From the NCBI GenBank assembly GCA_910587155.1, contig CAJULA010000011.1, positions 43,102 through 107,101 of the forward strand: a stretch of 64,000 bases of DNA. The letters are read 5' to 3'. Source of the stretch: an uncultured Lachnospiraceae bacterium. Its GTDB lineage: Bacteria > Bacillota > Clostridia > Lachnospirales > Lachnospiraceae. Of the stretch, positions 8,464 to 17,106 are shown in pieces (the first letter of the stretch is position 1; each line of letters starts with the position of its first letter). The position numbers and the translations under genes are program-made. The notes below the pieces were generated by a model, which was not told the origin of the DNA, ran no database searches, and saw nothing but the letters and a program-made list of their open reading frames with translations.

Positions 8464-10437
8464 ATGAAAAGCATTCGAACCAAAATTACCTTATGTCTTA
8501 TTCTGACTGTTCTGATCGGACTGGGAGCATCCGGTGTTTCAAGCATTATGCTGAATTACAACAATACCATGTCCACCGTGGAGCAGATGATGAGTCAGAC
8601 GGCAGTCCTGGCGGCAGACCGTGCGCAGCAGGAGCTGGAAGTGTATAAGAATGTAGTTATGGAGGTAGGGTGTATTCCGCAGCTGTCGGATCCGGAAGTA
8701 TCGGTGGAAGAAAAACGGGCGATTATTGACGCGCGCGCTTCCATGCACGATTTCAGGCGGGGGAATATTGTCGGTGTGGACGGCATCAGTATTTTTGACG
8801 GAAATGATTATTCCGACCGTGAATATGTGCGTCAGGCCATGCAGGGCAATGTTTTTGTATCGGAGCCTTTGATCAGCAAGATTACGGGAGAGCTGTCCAT
8901 TATGGTGGCGGCGCCTCTTTATTCTGAGGAAAACTACGGGAGATCCATAGTCGGTGTGGTGTATTTTGTCCCCCATGAAACCTTTTTGAACGATATTGTA
9001 TCAGCCATTGAGCTTGGGGAAAACAGCAGAGCCTATATGATCAACAAGGCAGGCGATACGATTGCCGATATCACGCTTGAGACGATCACGGTTCAGAATA
9101 TAGAAGCGGAAGCACAAAATGACGCCTCACTGCAGGAACTGGCGGCGATACATACCCGGATGCGTCAGGGGGAAAACGGGTTTGGAAGTTATACAAGCGG
9201 AGAAGATAAGATGTTTGCCGCCTATGCGCCCGTGGCAGATACAGACGGCTGGAGTATTGCGGTGACCGCGCCGCAGATCAACTATCTGGCGTCCACACGG
9301 GATGCCATGATTATCAATATCGCGGTGATCGTGGTTTCCATACTGATTTCCGTTGTGGTGGCCCTGGCGCTGGCTGTCCATATCGGCAAGCCGATGAAGG
9401 CCTGTGTGAACCGGATGAAGCTGCTTGTGGAGGGCGATCTGGAGACTCCCATGCCCAGGATTACCAATCAGGATGAAACAGGGGTGCTTGTCAGATCGAC
9501 AGAGACTCTGGTAGAAGGGCTGCGCACCGTTATCAGCGACATCAGTTATCTGCTCAATGAGATGGCAAATCAGAATTTGGATGTCCATACAAAACATGAG
9601 GAAGTATATGTCGGGAGTTTCCGGGATATTCTGCATTCCATGCGCAATATGAGGATTGAACTGAGCGGTGCCATGCGCCAGGTCAATCATTCCGCAGAGG
9701 AAGTGGCAAATGCCAGCAATCAATTATCCTCAAGTGCGCAGACACTCAGTCAGGGCACTACCGAGCAGGCCAGCTCAGTACAGGAACTGGCGGCGCGGAT
9801 CAGCCTCATTTCGGAGGAGGTTAAAAGTACGGCGGGCGGGGCACTGGATGTCAGGAGCCAGACGCATCAGACCGGCGAAGAGGTCTGCCTGTGCAACCAG
9901 AAGATGCAGAATCTGGTAGAGGCCATGGAAAGGATCCGGAAAAGTTCCGGCGAGATTGAAAAGATTCTTAAGACAATAGATGATATTGCGTTCCAGACGA
10001 ATATACTTGCCCTGAATGCGGCAGTGGAGGCAGCTAGGGCCGGCAGCGCGGGCAAGGGATTTGCTGTTGTTGCGGAGGAAGTTCGCAATCTGGCCGGCAA
10101 ATCCGCACAGGCGGCGCAAAACACGTCGGAGCTGATCGCAAATTCTACGGATGCAGTACATATCGGGACGGAAATTGCCCAAAACACGGCAGATATTCTG
10201 CTTGGCGTCGTTGACAGTATCCAGTCCATGGTAGATGCCATTGACCATATTGCAGTCATATCCAATGAACAGTCAGAGTCGGTGGAACAGGTTTCCGAGG
10301 GGATCAATCAGATTTCCCTCGTTGTGCAGAGCAACAGTGCCACCGCTGAGGAAGGCGCTGCCGCGAGCGAACAGCTTTCTGCCGAGGCTGCCTGTCTGAA
10401 GGAGCTGGTCAGTCAGTTTACGCTTGCTTCCGAGTGA
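8464..10437 (+). CDS. Methyl-accepting chemotaxis protein with Cache-type sensor
   Basis: A 657-residue transmembrane chemoreceptor. Order: N-terminal membrane helix (~8-30), extracellular domain (~35-275) that looks like a double Cache sensor, including an [12 protein letters not shown] stretch, a second membrane helix (~282-304), HAMP domain (~305-358), and a long cytoplasmic coiled coil. Its hairpin tip, with [12 protein letters not shown] near residue 516, binds CheA and CheW. No CheR-tethering pentapeptide is seen at the C-terminus. The ligand cannot be told from sequence. It lies outside the fla/che cluster with its own promoter, and its last 25 bases overlap the convergent marR gene. 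Confidence 0.92.
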   Translation: MKSIRTKITLCLILTVLIGLGASGVSSIMLNYNNTMSTVEQMMSQTAVLAADRAQQELEVYKNVVMEVGCIPQLSDPEVSVEEKRAIIDARASMHDFRRGNIVGVDGISIFDGNDYSDREYVRQAMQGNVFVSEPLISKITGELSIMVAAPLYSEENYGRSIVGVVYFVPHETFLNDIVSAIELGENSRAYMINKAGDTIADITLETITVQNIEAEAQNDASLQELAAIHTRMRQGENGFGSYTSGEDKMFAAYAPVADTDGWSIAVTAPQINYLASTRDAMIINIAVIVVSILISVVVALALAVHIGKPMKACVNRMKLLVEGDLETPMPRITNQDETGVLVRSTETLVEGLRTVISDISYLLNEMANQNLDVHTKHEEVYVGSFRDILHSMRNMRIELSGAMRQVNHSAEEVANASNQLSSSAQTLSQGTTEQASSVQELAARISLISEEVKSTAGGALDVRSQTHQTGEEVCLCNQKMQNLVEAMERIRKSSGEIEKILKTIDDIAFQTNILALNAAVEAARAGSAGKGFAVVAEEVRNLAGKSAQAAQNTSELIANSTDAVHIGTEIAQNTADILLGVVDSIQSMVDAIDHIAVISNEQSESVEQVSEGINQISLVVQSNSATAEEGAAASEQLSAEAACLKELVSQFTLASE

Positions 10438-10895
10438 TTGCAGGGAGGCTGATTCTCTTTGTGTTCGTACAGGCAGGCATGGATATTATCAAGAATCCGG
10501 CTGTTAAATTTTTTCATCATTGCAATTTCATCCGCTGAGAACCCTTCCAGCAAAATAGCAAGGAATCTTTCCTGCGCGGCTCTTCCCGCGCGGATGATTT
10601 CCAGAGCGGGCCCACAGATTGTAAGGTGGGCCGTTTTTTTATTATGGCCGCGGTATTCTTTTCTGATATAACCCTGCTGTTCCAGAAGCTTTACGGAAGC
10701 TGAGACATGGGACTTTGACAGATATCTGATCTCAATGATATCGGTGGCGGTGTCAAATCTGGGATTATTGGCCAGAAACAGAAGAATATCCAGCTCAATC
10801 CGCGTAATCTGATAGCTGTCGCATATTTCTTCCACACATTTGCCGTAGAGTGTCTTGATTACGTTCTGGTGTTCCCAGGGATTGAGGGGTATCAT
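10413..10895 (-). CDS. MarR family transcriptional regulator
   Basis: A 160-residue winged-helix protein on the minus strand. A MarR-like dimerisation N-terminus is followed by a helix-turn-helix around residues 48-75 (including [13 protein letters not shown]) and a basic wing ([10 protein letters not shown]). The start at 10895 has AAGGA eight bases before it; the frame continues upstream to 10997 without a ribosome site. Its 3' end overlaps the chemoreceptor gene by 25 bases. A promoter and an inverted repeat lie in the 195-base divergent gap before the L,D-transpeptidase-like gene, so it may control itself and that operon. The effector is unknown. Confidence 0.82.
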   Translation of the reverse strand: MIPLNPWEHQNVIKTLYGKCVEEICDSYQITRIELDILLFLANNPRFDTATDIIEIRYLSKSHVSASVKLLEQQGYIRKEYRGHNKKTAHLTICGPALEIIRAGRAAQERFLAILLEGFSADEIAMMKKFNSRILDNIHACLYEHKENQPPCNHSEASVN

Positions 10896-10969
10896 GCTGT
10901 TAGTCCTTCTTTCTTTTCCGGCGGCAGAGTAGCAGAAAGTCACTTTGCCATGACTGATTACAGTAAATA

Positions 10970-10997
10970 ATTTTAGGCCATGGGAGGTATTTGTCAA
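10970..10997 (-). promoter_or_regulatory. Probable promoter of marR
   Basis: On the minus strand TTGACA (complement of 10992-10997), a 16-nt spacer and TAAAAT (complement of 10970-10975) point toward marR. Confidence 0.65.
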
Positions 10998-11006
10998 GAA
11001 AAATGT

Positions 11007-11022
11007 GATTACTTACGTAATC
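11007..11022. promoter_or_regulatory. Inverted repeat, candidate MarR operator
   Basis: GATTAC and GTAATC flank a 4-nt spacer (TTAC) in the divergent region, just outside the marR -35 box. A second GATTAC half-site lies at 10956-10961 near the expected marR start of transcription. The size and position suit a MarR dimer, but binding is an inference. Confidence 0.45.
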
Positions 11023-11039
11023 GCGTCATGCATTATCTA

Positions 11040-11067
11040 TTGATTTTCCGGAGGCAGATGTTATACT
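11040..11067 (+). promoter_or_regulatory. Probable promoter of the L,D-transpeptidase-like gene
   Basis: TTGATT (11040-11045), 16-nt spacer, TATACT (11062-11067), followed by AAAAGGAG and the ATG at 11090. Confidence 0.5.
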
Positions 11068-11089
11068 TTAAAAAAGGAGAGAGAAGGAT

Positions 11090-11935
11090 ATGTTAAAATA
11101 CAGAGGAGCCGCTGTCAGTGCAGCGGCAATTACAGGTGCTGCTTTCATGCTGTCTTTTTGCGCAACGGTATGTGCGGCAGAGCCGGCCCGGACCGGCGGG
11201 GCGGGAGAGATAGCTGCCGCAGAGACACAGGAGGCCCCGGCAGAGTTATCGGCCGCTGCCTGTGGGGTGATGGCGACTTTTGACGTGAATCTTTTCAGGC
11301 TGCCTCAGGAGGCCCGTATGCTGGTAGTGGTAGAGGGGCTCGCCGGCAGTTATTGCGGCGTATATGCGTATGAACTGACCGGGGAGGGCTGGATGCTGCG
11401 TATGTGTACGCCGGGAATCATGGGACGCAATGGTATGAGCAGTCATCGGACTGTGGGGGATAAGACGACACCGGTGGGACTGTTTCAGCTGAATACGCCT
11501 TTTGGACAGTGTGCGCCCCGGGAAGGCTTTCCCGAGGACTATATTCAGGTAAATAAATCGCATGTATGGTCGGACAGCAAAAACCGGCTTGTGGAAGACG
11601 CCGGGGAAGGCGGGGAGCATGTGGGCCGCGCGGGATATGCCGGACACTATGATTATGTCCTGGATGCGGGATTTAACAGAAACGCGGTTCCGGGACAGGG
11701 CTCTGCGCTGTTTCTGCATTGTCTGAAAGAATCGGCGGTGGATACGTCGGGCTGTGTGGCGATCCCGAAAGAATGTATGGCACAGATCATGTGTCTGTAT
11801 GGCACATACGGTAACGGCGCATGCTATATCGCCCAGGCGCCGGCCGGAGGGTTTGGCGCTGTATATGACAGCTATGGGGCAAATAACGGACTGTCGCCGG
11901 ATGGATGGGAGCAGACAGTATGGGGGATAAACTGA
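11090..11935 (+). CDS. Secreted YkuD-like L,D-transpeptidase family protein
   Basis: A 281-residue exported protein. A signal peptide covers residues ~1-30 with an A-x-A-type cleavage site (V-C-A before A-E-P). The catalytic region (~60-250) resembles YkuD/ErfK enzymes that form or edit peptidoglycan cross-links. A His (F-L-H-C, near 208) and a Cys in D-T-S-G-C-V-A-I-P (near 221) would be the catalytic pair. The S-G-C motif lacks the usual H-G before the Cys, so it may be a divergent subfamily. It is the first gene after the MarR divergent region and overlaps the lipase-like gene by 16 bases. Confidence 0.72.
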   Translation: MLKYRGAAVSAAAITGAAFMLSFCATVCAAEPARTGGAGEIAAAETQEAPAELSAAACGVMATFDVNLFRLPQEARMLVVVEGLAGSYCGVYAYELTGEGWMLRMCTPGIMGRNGMSSHRTVGDKTTPVGLFQLNTPFGQCAPREGFPEDYIQVNKSHVWSDSKNRLVEDAGEGGEHVGRAGYAGHYDYVLDAGFNRNAVPGQGSALFLHCLKESAVDTSGCVAIPKECMAQIMCLYGTYGNGACYIAQAPAGGFGAVYDSYGANNGLSPDGWEQTVWGIN

Positions 11936-12732
11936 AATATCCGCTGCTGCTTGTGCATGGCATGGGGTTTCGGGACAGCAGACGGCTTAATTATTGGGGC
12001 AGGATTCCGGCCAGGCTGGAGGCGATGGGATGCCGCGTTTATTATGGCGGACAGGACAGCAACGGTACGATAGAAGCCAACGGCGCGTTTCTGGCAGAGA
12101 GGATAAGGGAGATCACAGAGGAAGCAGGGGTATCCAGGTTACATGTGATAGCACATTCCAAAGGCGGACTCGATATGCGATATGCGATTTCCACACTGGG
12201 CATGGCGGAGTCGGTCGCTTCTCTGACGACCATCAGCACGCCGCATCATGGCTCCCGGACTGTGGACCGATTATTGAAACTGCCGGATTTCCTGGTTCGG
12301 TTTGCGGCGGGGGTGTGGGATGCCTGGCTGCGGATCTGCGGGGATAAAAACCCTTGCGCCTATGAGGTATTCCATACATTTACGACCGGCGCGGCAAGAG
12401 AATTTAACCGTGCAAACCCTGATCAGCCGGGGGTATATTATCAGAGCTATGCTTTTGTGATGCGCCATGTCTGGAGTGATATGTTTTTATTTGTGCCGGG
12501 TATGGTGGTGAAACTGCTGGAAGGTCCCAATGATGGCCTGCTGCCGCCGTCGTCTGCCGTATGGACGAATTTTCGCGGGGTGATAACCGGCAATTCGTGC
12601 AGAGGGATATCACACTGTGATGAAGTGGATATGAGAAGGAGAAAACTGACGACGCGCTGTGGCGACGGGGTCAGTGATATTGTGGAATTTTATGCGGATA
12701 TCGTACAGGATCTGCAGGCCAGGGAGCTGTGA
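11920..12732 (+). CDS. Lipase-like alpha/beta hydrolase
   Basis: A 270-residue alpha/beta hydrolase related to triacylglycerol lipases/esterases. Visible features are an oxyanion-hole strand L-L-L-V-H-G-M-G-F near residue 6, the nucleophile elbow A-H-S-K-G-G near residue 77 (a G-x-S-x-G variant with Ala in first place), S-T-P-H-H-G-S near 105, an Asp in N-D-G-L near 204, and a His in G-I-S-H-C-D near 231. No signal peptide is seen, so it is probably cytoplasmic. ATG at 11920 is preferred over 11905 because a GGGAG site sits eight bases upstream. It overlaps the transpeptidase-like gene, suggesting translational coupling. Confidence 0.8.
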   Translation: MGDKLKYPLLLVHGMGFRDSRRLNYWGRIPARLEAMGCRVYYGGQDSNGTIEANGAFLAERIREITEEAGVSRLHVIAHSKGGLDMRYAISTLGMAESVASLTTISTPHHGSRTVDRLLKLPDFLVRFAAGVWDAWLRICGDKNPCAYEVFHTFTTGAAREFNRANPDQPGVYYQSYAFVMRHVWSDMFLFVPGMVVKLLEGPNDGLLPPSSAVWTNFRGVITGNSCRGISHCDEVDMRRRKLTTRCGDGVSDIVEFYADIVQDLQAREL

Positions 12733-12777
12733 GGCGGGCGGGAATCAAAAGGGTGTACAGGAAAGAGGGGGAAATGT

Positions 12778-13389
12778 ATGGAACAGTCGGGAGAAGGATT
12801 TGTATGGCTTTCGCAATGTCTCATGATGGATGAGTATGTACTCTGGCGGGGGAGGCCGGTGCAGGGCAGAATCTTTACCGGGCGGGATGTTTTTATGATT
12901 CCGTTCAGTATTATGTGGGGAGGGTTTGCCATATTCTGGGAACTTTCCGCCGTTTTGTCGGGCGCACCCGTTTTTTTCAGACTCTGGGGTATCCCTTTTG
13001 TCCTTGTGGGGCTGTATATGATGGTGGGACGTTTTTTTGTGCAGGCTTATGTGCTGAAACGGACCTTTTATGCCATAACCAACCGCCGGGTGCTGCAGTG
13101 CAGGTGCGGGCGGATCGTGTCCATGAATACGGACCGGCTGCCGGAAGTGCATATGACGGTGCATAAGGACGGGTCAGGCACGCTGGCATTTGACCGCTAT
13201 GGCAGGGGGAGCTCCCGGTATATATGGGGAAACGGAGTCTTTGCGGATGCGTCGGGAAAGGGAGGCATGGTGGATCCCATCCTGGAAAATATCCCCGATG
13301 TCAACCGCGTATACCGGATTTTGATGGGGCAGGAGCCGGGAGCGGGACTGGTGACGCCCGGCAGTACGTGGATGGAAGGAAGAAAGTAG
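12778..13389 (+). CDS. Membrane protein with a PH-like domain, function unknown
   Basis: A 203-residue protein with two hydrophobic segments (about 38-60 and 66-91), followed by a region with F-Y-A-I-T-N-R-R-V-L (~99-108), the opening strand pattern of bacterial PH-like (bPH2/DUF304) domains. A G-rich stretch follows. It starts after an AGAGGGGGAAATGT leader and is 45 bases downstream of the lipase-like gene, so it may belong to the same transcript. No specific role can be assigned. Confidence 0.6.
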   Translation: MEQSGEGFVWLSQCLMMDEYVLWRGRPVQGRIFTGRDVFMIPFSIMWGGFAIFWELSAVLSGAPVFFRLWGIPFVLVGLYMMVGRFFVQAYVLKRTFYAITNRRVLQCRCGRIVSMNTDRLPEVHMTVHKDGSGTLAFDRYGRGSSRYIWGNGVFADASGKGGMVDPILENIPDVNRVYRILMGQEPGAGLVTPGSTWMEGRK

Positions 13390-13422
13390 CAGCGGTTTTA
13401 CCGAGTAAGCAGGAGATGGTAT

Positions 13423-13869
13423 ATGAAAGTATATGAGACATTACACCTGGTCAAAACGGAGGACTTGAATCACCATGGAACATTGTTTGCCGCGAGAGCG
13501 GCGGCATGGTTTATAGAGGCGGCCTTTACGGCGGCGGGCTGTGTATGCGGGAGCAGTGAGGGCATTGTATGCAGGAACCTGCACACGATGTCGTTTCAGA
13601 AACCGGTACAAAATGGCACGATACTCCGGTTCCTGGCACGGGTGGCCGCCGTCGGCAGCAGCAGTTTTATGGTGATGGTCAGGGCTGTGGACGCGGCGAA
13701 CGGTGATCTTTATATAGAAGGAGCGGTTACTTTTGTGACAATAGAAGAAGGCGGGAAGAAACGTGCCCATCATATTACGCTGGACGATACCGCGGATGAG
13801 GAAGAGGCGCGCGAGCGCCGGGAGGCAGAACGGATCAGAAAAAGGGCGCGTACCGGTGCCGTGACATAA
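13423..13869 (+). CDS. Acyl-CoA thioesterase, hotdog fold
   Basis: A 148-residue protein of the BFIT/YciA-like acyl-CoA hydrolase family, which cleaves acyl-CoA to free acid and CoA. The N-terminal D-L-N-H-H-G-T-L-F-A motif (~14-23) and the later F-Q-K-P-V-Q-N-G stretch are typical of the hotdog active site. The last 30 residues are highly charged (Glu/Arg). An AGGAGATG site precedes the ATG. The substrate chain length cannot be inferred. Confidence 0.82.
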   Translation: MKVYETLHLVKTEDLNHHGTLFAARAAAWFIEAAFTAAGCVCGSSEGIVCRNLHTMSFQKPVQNGTILRFLARVAAVGSSSFMVMVRAVDAANGDLYIEGAVTFVTIEEGGKKRAHHITLDDTADEEEARERREAERIRKRARTGAVT

Positions 13870-13928
13870 GTAAGTGCTGATTAAATCAGCGTTTCCTTAA
13901 ATCAGGGTCAGGAAAGGAAGGACAGAAA

Positions 13929-14285
13929 ATGAGTGCATATTTTTTATGGTATCCCAGGTGCAGCACATGCCAGAAAGCAAAAAAATGGCTGGATGACAAT
14001 CACATCGCTTATGAGGCCAGAGATATCAAGGCAGATCATCCCAGTGCGGAGGAGTTAAAAGCATGGTATGATAAAAGCGGACTGGAACTGAAACGGTTTT
14101 TCAATACAAGCGGACAACTGTATCGCTCGATGAATCTGAAAGATAAGCTGCCCGATATGTCGCTGGAGCAGCAGCTGGAACTGTTGGCAACGGACGGTAT
14201 GCTTGTGAAAAGGCCGTTGCTGATTACGGAAGATACGGTGCTGGCCGGGTTTCGGGAAACGGCCTATGCACAGGCACTGAGGTAG
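13929..14285 (+). CDS. ArsC/Spx-family thioredoxin-fold protein
   Basis: A 118-residue protein of the ArsC/Spx/YffB superfamily. C11-S-T-C14 lies at the first helix, followed by R-D-I-K-A-D-H-P-S near residue 38 and K-R-P-L near 98, as in this family. Spx proteins act on RNA polymerase under disulfide stress, whereas ArsC-like members reduce arsenate. The lone-gene context does not decide between them, and no arsenic genes are nearby. An AGGAAAGGAAGG site precedes the ATG. Confidence 0.85.
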   Translation: MSAYFLWYPRCSTCQKAKKWLDDNHIAYEARDIKADHPSAEELKAWYDKSGLELKRFFNTSGQLYRSMNLKDKLPDMSLEQQLELLATDGMLVKRPLLITEDTVLAGFRETAYAQALR

Positions 14286-14291
14286 AAACAG

Positions 14292-15449
14292 ATGAAATCG
14301 GAAAAGAGAAGATGGCGCGGGTATCTTGGGCTGCTGGCCGCCTTTGTGCTGCTTGCGGGCGTGGGTACGGCCGCAGGCACATTGCCGGAAGGGAGTGTGG
14401 CCAGGGCGGCGCCGGCGGCGGGCGGGAAGGACGAGGACAGTTCCAAAGCGGAAATCCATTTCCTGGATGTGGGACAGGGAGATGCCACACTGATCCGGTG
14501 CGGCGACCACGCCATGCTGATCGACGCCGGGGACAATGACAAAGGGACCGCGGTGCAGCTTTACCTGAACAAACAGGGGATTAAAAAGTTGGATTATCTG
14601 GTGCTGACACATCCTGATGCAGATCATATCGGCGGCGCCGACGTGGTAATCAGTAAGTTTACCATAGGCAGGGTGTTTATGGCTGATTATGAGAAGGATA
14701 ATAAGACATACCGGGAAGTGATCCAGGCGCTTGCGGATAAAAATCTGACGTGGAGCACACCGCGTCCGGGTACGACCTATACGCTTGGCACGGCAAAGTT
14801 TACGATTCTGGCGCCGCTGAAAACCTATGAGGATCCGAACAATTCTTCCATTGCCCTGCTCTTTCAGAACGGCGGTAATACCTTTCTCTTTACCGGTGAC
14901 GGGGAAGAGGAGGCCGAGAGCGACATAGGCAAAAGCGGGCGCAGTGTAAAGGCAGATGTGTACAAGGCAGGGCATCATGGCAGCGATACCGCTTCCAGTG
15001 AAGCTTTTTTAGACGCAGTGGATCCTGCGTTTGCCGTGATCAGCTGCGGAGAAGGCAATTCCTATGGACATCCGCATGCGGCGGTGCTGAATGCTTTGCG
15101 TGCCAGGGGTGTTAAAGTATTCCGTACCGATGAGCAGGGAAGCATCATAGCCTGGTCTGACGGCAGTGAAATTACCTGGAACTGTGCGCCTTCCGATACC
15201 TGGCAGACCGGTGAGCGAACCGCCTCTGCTTCACAGAAGCAGACGGCAGAGAGCGGGGGTGGGAAGCCGGCCGGGAAAAGTGCCGATTCTACTGCCAGGG
15301 GGCTCTATATCGGCAATCGGAATAACGGCAAACTTCACCGTGCCACCTGCAGGCGGCTCCCGGAAGAAGAGAACCGGGTTGTTTTTGATACAAGGCAGGA
15401 GGCTGTCAATGCCGGATATGACGATCCCTGTAAACTATGTAAACCGTAA
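14292..15449 (+). CDS. Exported ComEC-like metallo-beta-lactamase-fold protein with C-terminal Cys/His module
   Basis: A 385-residue protein with a signal peptide or anchor at ~1-29. The metallo-hydrolase domain (~52-300) shows F-L-D-V-G-Q-G-D, T-H-P-D-A-D-H-I-G-G and G-H-H-G-S-D, like the soluble domain of the competence protein ComEC; homologues may be nucleases or phosphodiesterases. After a polar linker, the last ~45 residues contain H-R-A-T-C, D-P-C-K-L-C-K and Y-I-G-N-R-N, similar to Ada-like metal-binding modules found at the end of such proteins. It lies 6 bases after the ArsC/Spx-like gene. The substrate is unknown. Confidence 0.8.
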   Translation: MKSEKRRWRGYLGLLAAFVLLAGVGTAAGTLPEGSVARAAPAAGGKDEDSSKAEIHFLDVGQGDATLIRCGDHAMLIDAGDNDKGTAVQLYLNKQGIKKLDYLVLTHPDADHIGGADVVISKFTIGRVFMADYEKDNKTYREVIQALADKNLTWSTPRPGTTYTLGTAKFTILAPLKTYEDPNNSSIALLFQNGGNTFLFTGDGEEEAESDIGKSGRSVKADVYKAGHHGSDTASSEAFLDAVDPAFAVISCGEGNSYGHPHAAVLNALRARGVKVFRTDEQGSIIAWSDGSEITWNCAPSDTWQTGERTASASQKQTAESGGGKPAGKSADSTARGLYIGNRNNGKLHRATCRRLPEEENRVVFDTRQEAVNAGYDDPCKLCKP

Positions 15450-15516
15450 ACGGAAAAGCGAGGCGCAGCAATTGCCAAAACCTTCAGGGATTGTATCATG
15501 AAAGGAAACGACACAA

Positions 15517-15909
15517 ATGGACAGGAATCAGCAGGACAGACAACAAAGACTCTATGAATTTATTACATTACTCTGCCGGCATGCGGGAGAGGGGACAGCC
15601 TTTTTGCGGGAATTTTGGGAGACTCTCAGCCAGGATGAGGAGATATCGCAGGAGCTGTTCCATTATATGGAAACGGGGCAGTTTGCCTGCAAGGCGTTGG
15701 TCAGAGGATATACCGTGGTTGATATCATGGTCTGGCAGATTGATCATTTCAAGGCCAGACTGGACAGAAGGGAGCCGGGGATGGGCGATAACGGCGATAA
15801 AATGCTGCTGATGGCCTTTGACACATTTTTAAAAATGAAAAAAGAACCGGAAAAATATGTACGGATGATGCAGGGAGAGACCGGTACGGATTATCCTGAC
15901 AAATATTAA
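15517..15909 (+). CDS. Conserved-looking hypothetical protein
   Basis: A 130-residue soluble, mostly helical protein that I cannot assign to a named family. It has no signal peptide or membrane segment. The middle has D-I-M-V-W-Q-I-D-H-F-K-A-R and the C-terminal part is rich in Lys, Met and Glu. Its start has AAAGGA about ten bases upstream, and the stop is 20 bases before pilT, which suggests cotranscription. A competing frame at 15491-15811 looks like a shadow. Confidence 0.6.
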   Translation: MDRNQQDRQQRLYEFITLLCRHAGEGTAFLREFWETLSQDEEISQELFHYMETGQFACKALVRGYTVVDIMVWQIDHFKARLDRREPGMGDNGDKMLLMAFDTFLKMKKEPEKYVRMMQGETGTDYPDKY

Positions 15910-15929
15910 GCGGCCACAGGGAGGCAGAG

Positions 15930-16922
15930 ATGATAGTAACGATTGAGGAGATATTGACAGATGCGATGAAAGCAGGCGCTTCTGATGTACATATTACGGT
16001 TGGGACTTCTCCGAGGATGAGAGTGGACGGAAAACTGACAGCTATGTCATATCCGGGGCTGGCTGCCTCGGATACGCTTTCCATGCTGATCTCTGTGATG
16101 ACAGAGAGTCAGCGCAGCCAGTTCGAAGAGAAGGGCGAATATGATCTGGCTTTTTCGATCCGGGGCGTCGGACGCTTCCGTGTCAATGCCTACAAGCAGC
16201 AGGGCAGTGTGGCTATGGCCGTACGCCTTGTAAAAGCCGACGTACCTTCTCCCGAAGCCCTGGGACTGCCTGCGTCAGTGGCAGAATTATATCAAAAGCA
16301 AAAAGGTATTATCCTTGTGACCGGACCTTCCGGCAGCGGCAAATCCGCTACCCTGGCGGCGCTGACCGGCCTGATTAACAGCCAGCGGGAGACACATATC
16401 GTCACGCTGGAAAACCCGATCGAATATCATCATGAGCATGAGCGCTCCATCGTCAGCCAGCGTGAAATCGGCCTGGACTGTCCTGATTATGTCTCGGCGC
16501 TGGAATCCGTACTGCGGGAAGATGCCGATGTGATTCTGGTGGGCGAAATGCGTGATCTGGAAACCATTGGTGCGGTGATTACCGCGGCGGAAACCGGACA
16601 TCTGGTTCTGACATCTCTGCATACCGCCGGTGTGGTCAACTCCGTGGAGCGTATGATAGACCTGTTTCCGACATACCGCCAGCAGCAGATACGCATCCGT
16701 CTGGCCGGTGTGCTGGAAGCTGTCATTTCGCAGCAGCTTCTGCCTGATCCGTCCGGCGTGGGGCGGCGGGCCGCCTTCGAGGTGCTGCATGTTCTGCCCG
16801 CCGTCCGCAGGCTGATCCGTGAAGGACAGACGGCCCGTCTTACTGCCGTCATGAAAGCGGGCCGCCAGTTTGGTATGATTACCATGGAGGAAGCGGTGGC
16901 GGAGCTGACGGGAGATCAATAA
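15930..16922 (+). CDS. pilT: PilT-like twitching motility ATPase
   Basis: A 330-residue secretion-family ATPase close to PilT, the hexameric motor that retracts type IV pili. It shows the Walker A motif G-P-S-G-S-G-K-S (~132-139), an Asp/Walker B region with V-I-L-V-G-E-M-R-D (~203-211), the His box T-G-H-L-V-L-T-S-L-H-T (~226-236) and the C-terminal L-I-R-E-G-Q plus G-M-I-T-M-E-E-A region typical of PilT. No pilin, PilB, PilC, PilD or secretin gene is in the window, so partners must lie elsewhere or the protein does another job. The neighbouring comM and dprA hint at DNA uptake. Confidence 0.88.
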   Translation: MIVTIEEILTDAMKAGASDVHITVGTSPRMRVDGKLTAMSYPGLAASDTLSMLISVMTESQRSQFEEKGEYDLAFSIRGVGRFRVNAYKQQGSVAMAVRLVKADVPSPEALGLPASVAELYQKQKGIILVTGPSGSGKSATLAALTGLINSQRETHIVTLENPIEYHHEHERSIVSQREIGLDCPDYVSALESVLREDADVILVGEMRDLETIGAVITAAETGHLVLTSLHTAGVVNSVERMIDLFPTYRQQQIRIRLAGVLEAVISQQLLPDPSGVGRRAAFEVLHVLPAVRRLIREGQTARLTAVMKAGRQFGMITMEEAVAELTGDQ

Positions 16923-16948
16923 TTTCGCATCTTTTTTCTTGCGAAATT
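16921..16948 (+). terminator. Hairpin at the pilT stop, possible terminator
   Basis: AATTTCGCA (16921-16929) pairs with TGCGAAATT (16940-16948) around a T-rich 10-nt loop. It begins inside the pilT stop codon, but its T tail is short. Its right arm contains the -35 box of the next promoter. Confidence 0.5.
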
Positions 16949-16967
16949 TTGTACATTCCTATATAAT
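16939..16967 (+). promoter_or_regulatory. Probable promoter of comM-dprA
   Basis: TTGCGA (16939-16944), 17-nt spacer, TATAAT (16962-16967). The -35 box sits in the right arm of the pilT hairpin. Confidence 0.65.
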
Positions 16968-16992
16968 ACCCTTACAGGATTTCCCTGTATCT

Positions 16993-17040
16993 TATTCCGG
17001 CGGCGGGCGGCAGACCCCGGGGCCGGAATACTTTTCCAAA
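16993..17040 (+). promoter_or_regulatory. Strong hairpin in the comM leader
   Basis: TATTCCGGC (16993-17001) and GCCGGAATA (17032-17040) form a 9-bp stem closing a GC-rich 30-nt loop, followed by CTTTTCC. It lies between the promoter and the comM ribosome site in a leader of about 130 bases and could act as an attenuator. No known riboswitch was recognised. Confidence 0.4.
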
Positions 17041-17106
17041 GTCTGTCCGTCTTTTGCGGCGATCGCTGCATATTTTCACATCAGTCCGAATAAAAAAGGA
17101 GAGAGC

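Noticed and set aside
13876..13890. Palindrome GCTGATT-A-AATCAGC after the thioesterase gene
   Set aside because: Real stem would be only about five pairs with no T run; too weak to call a terminator or operator.
15491..15811. 106-residue frame overlapping the hypothetical gene at 15517
   Set aside because: The frame at 15517 has better codon use, a better ribosome site and normal spacing to pilT.
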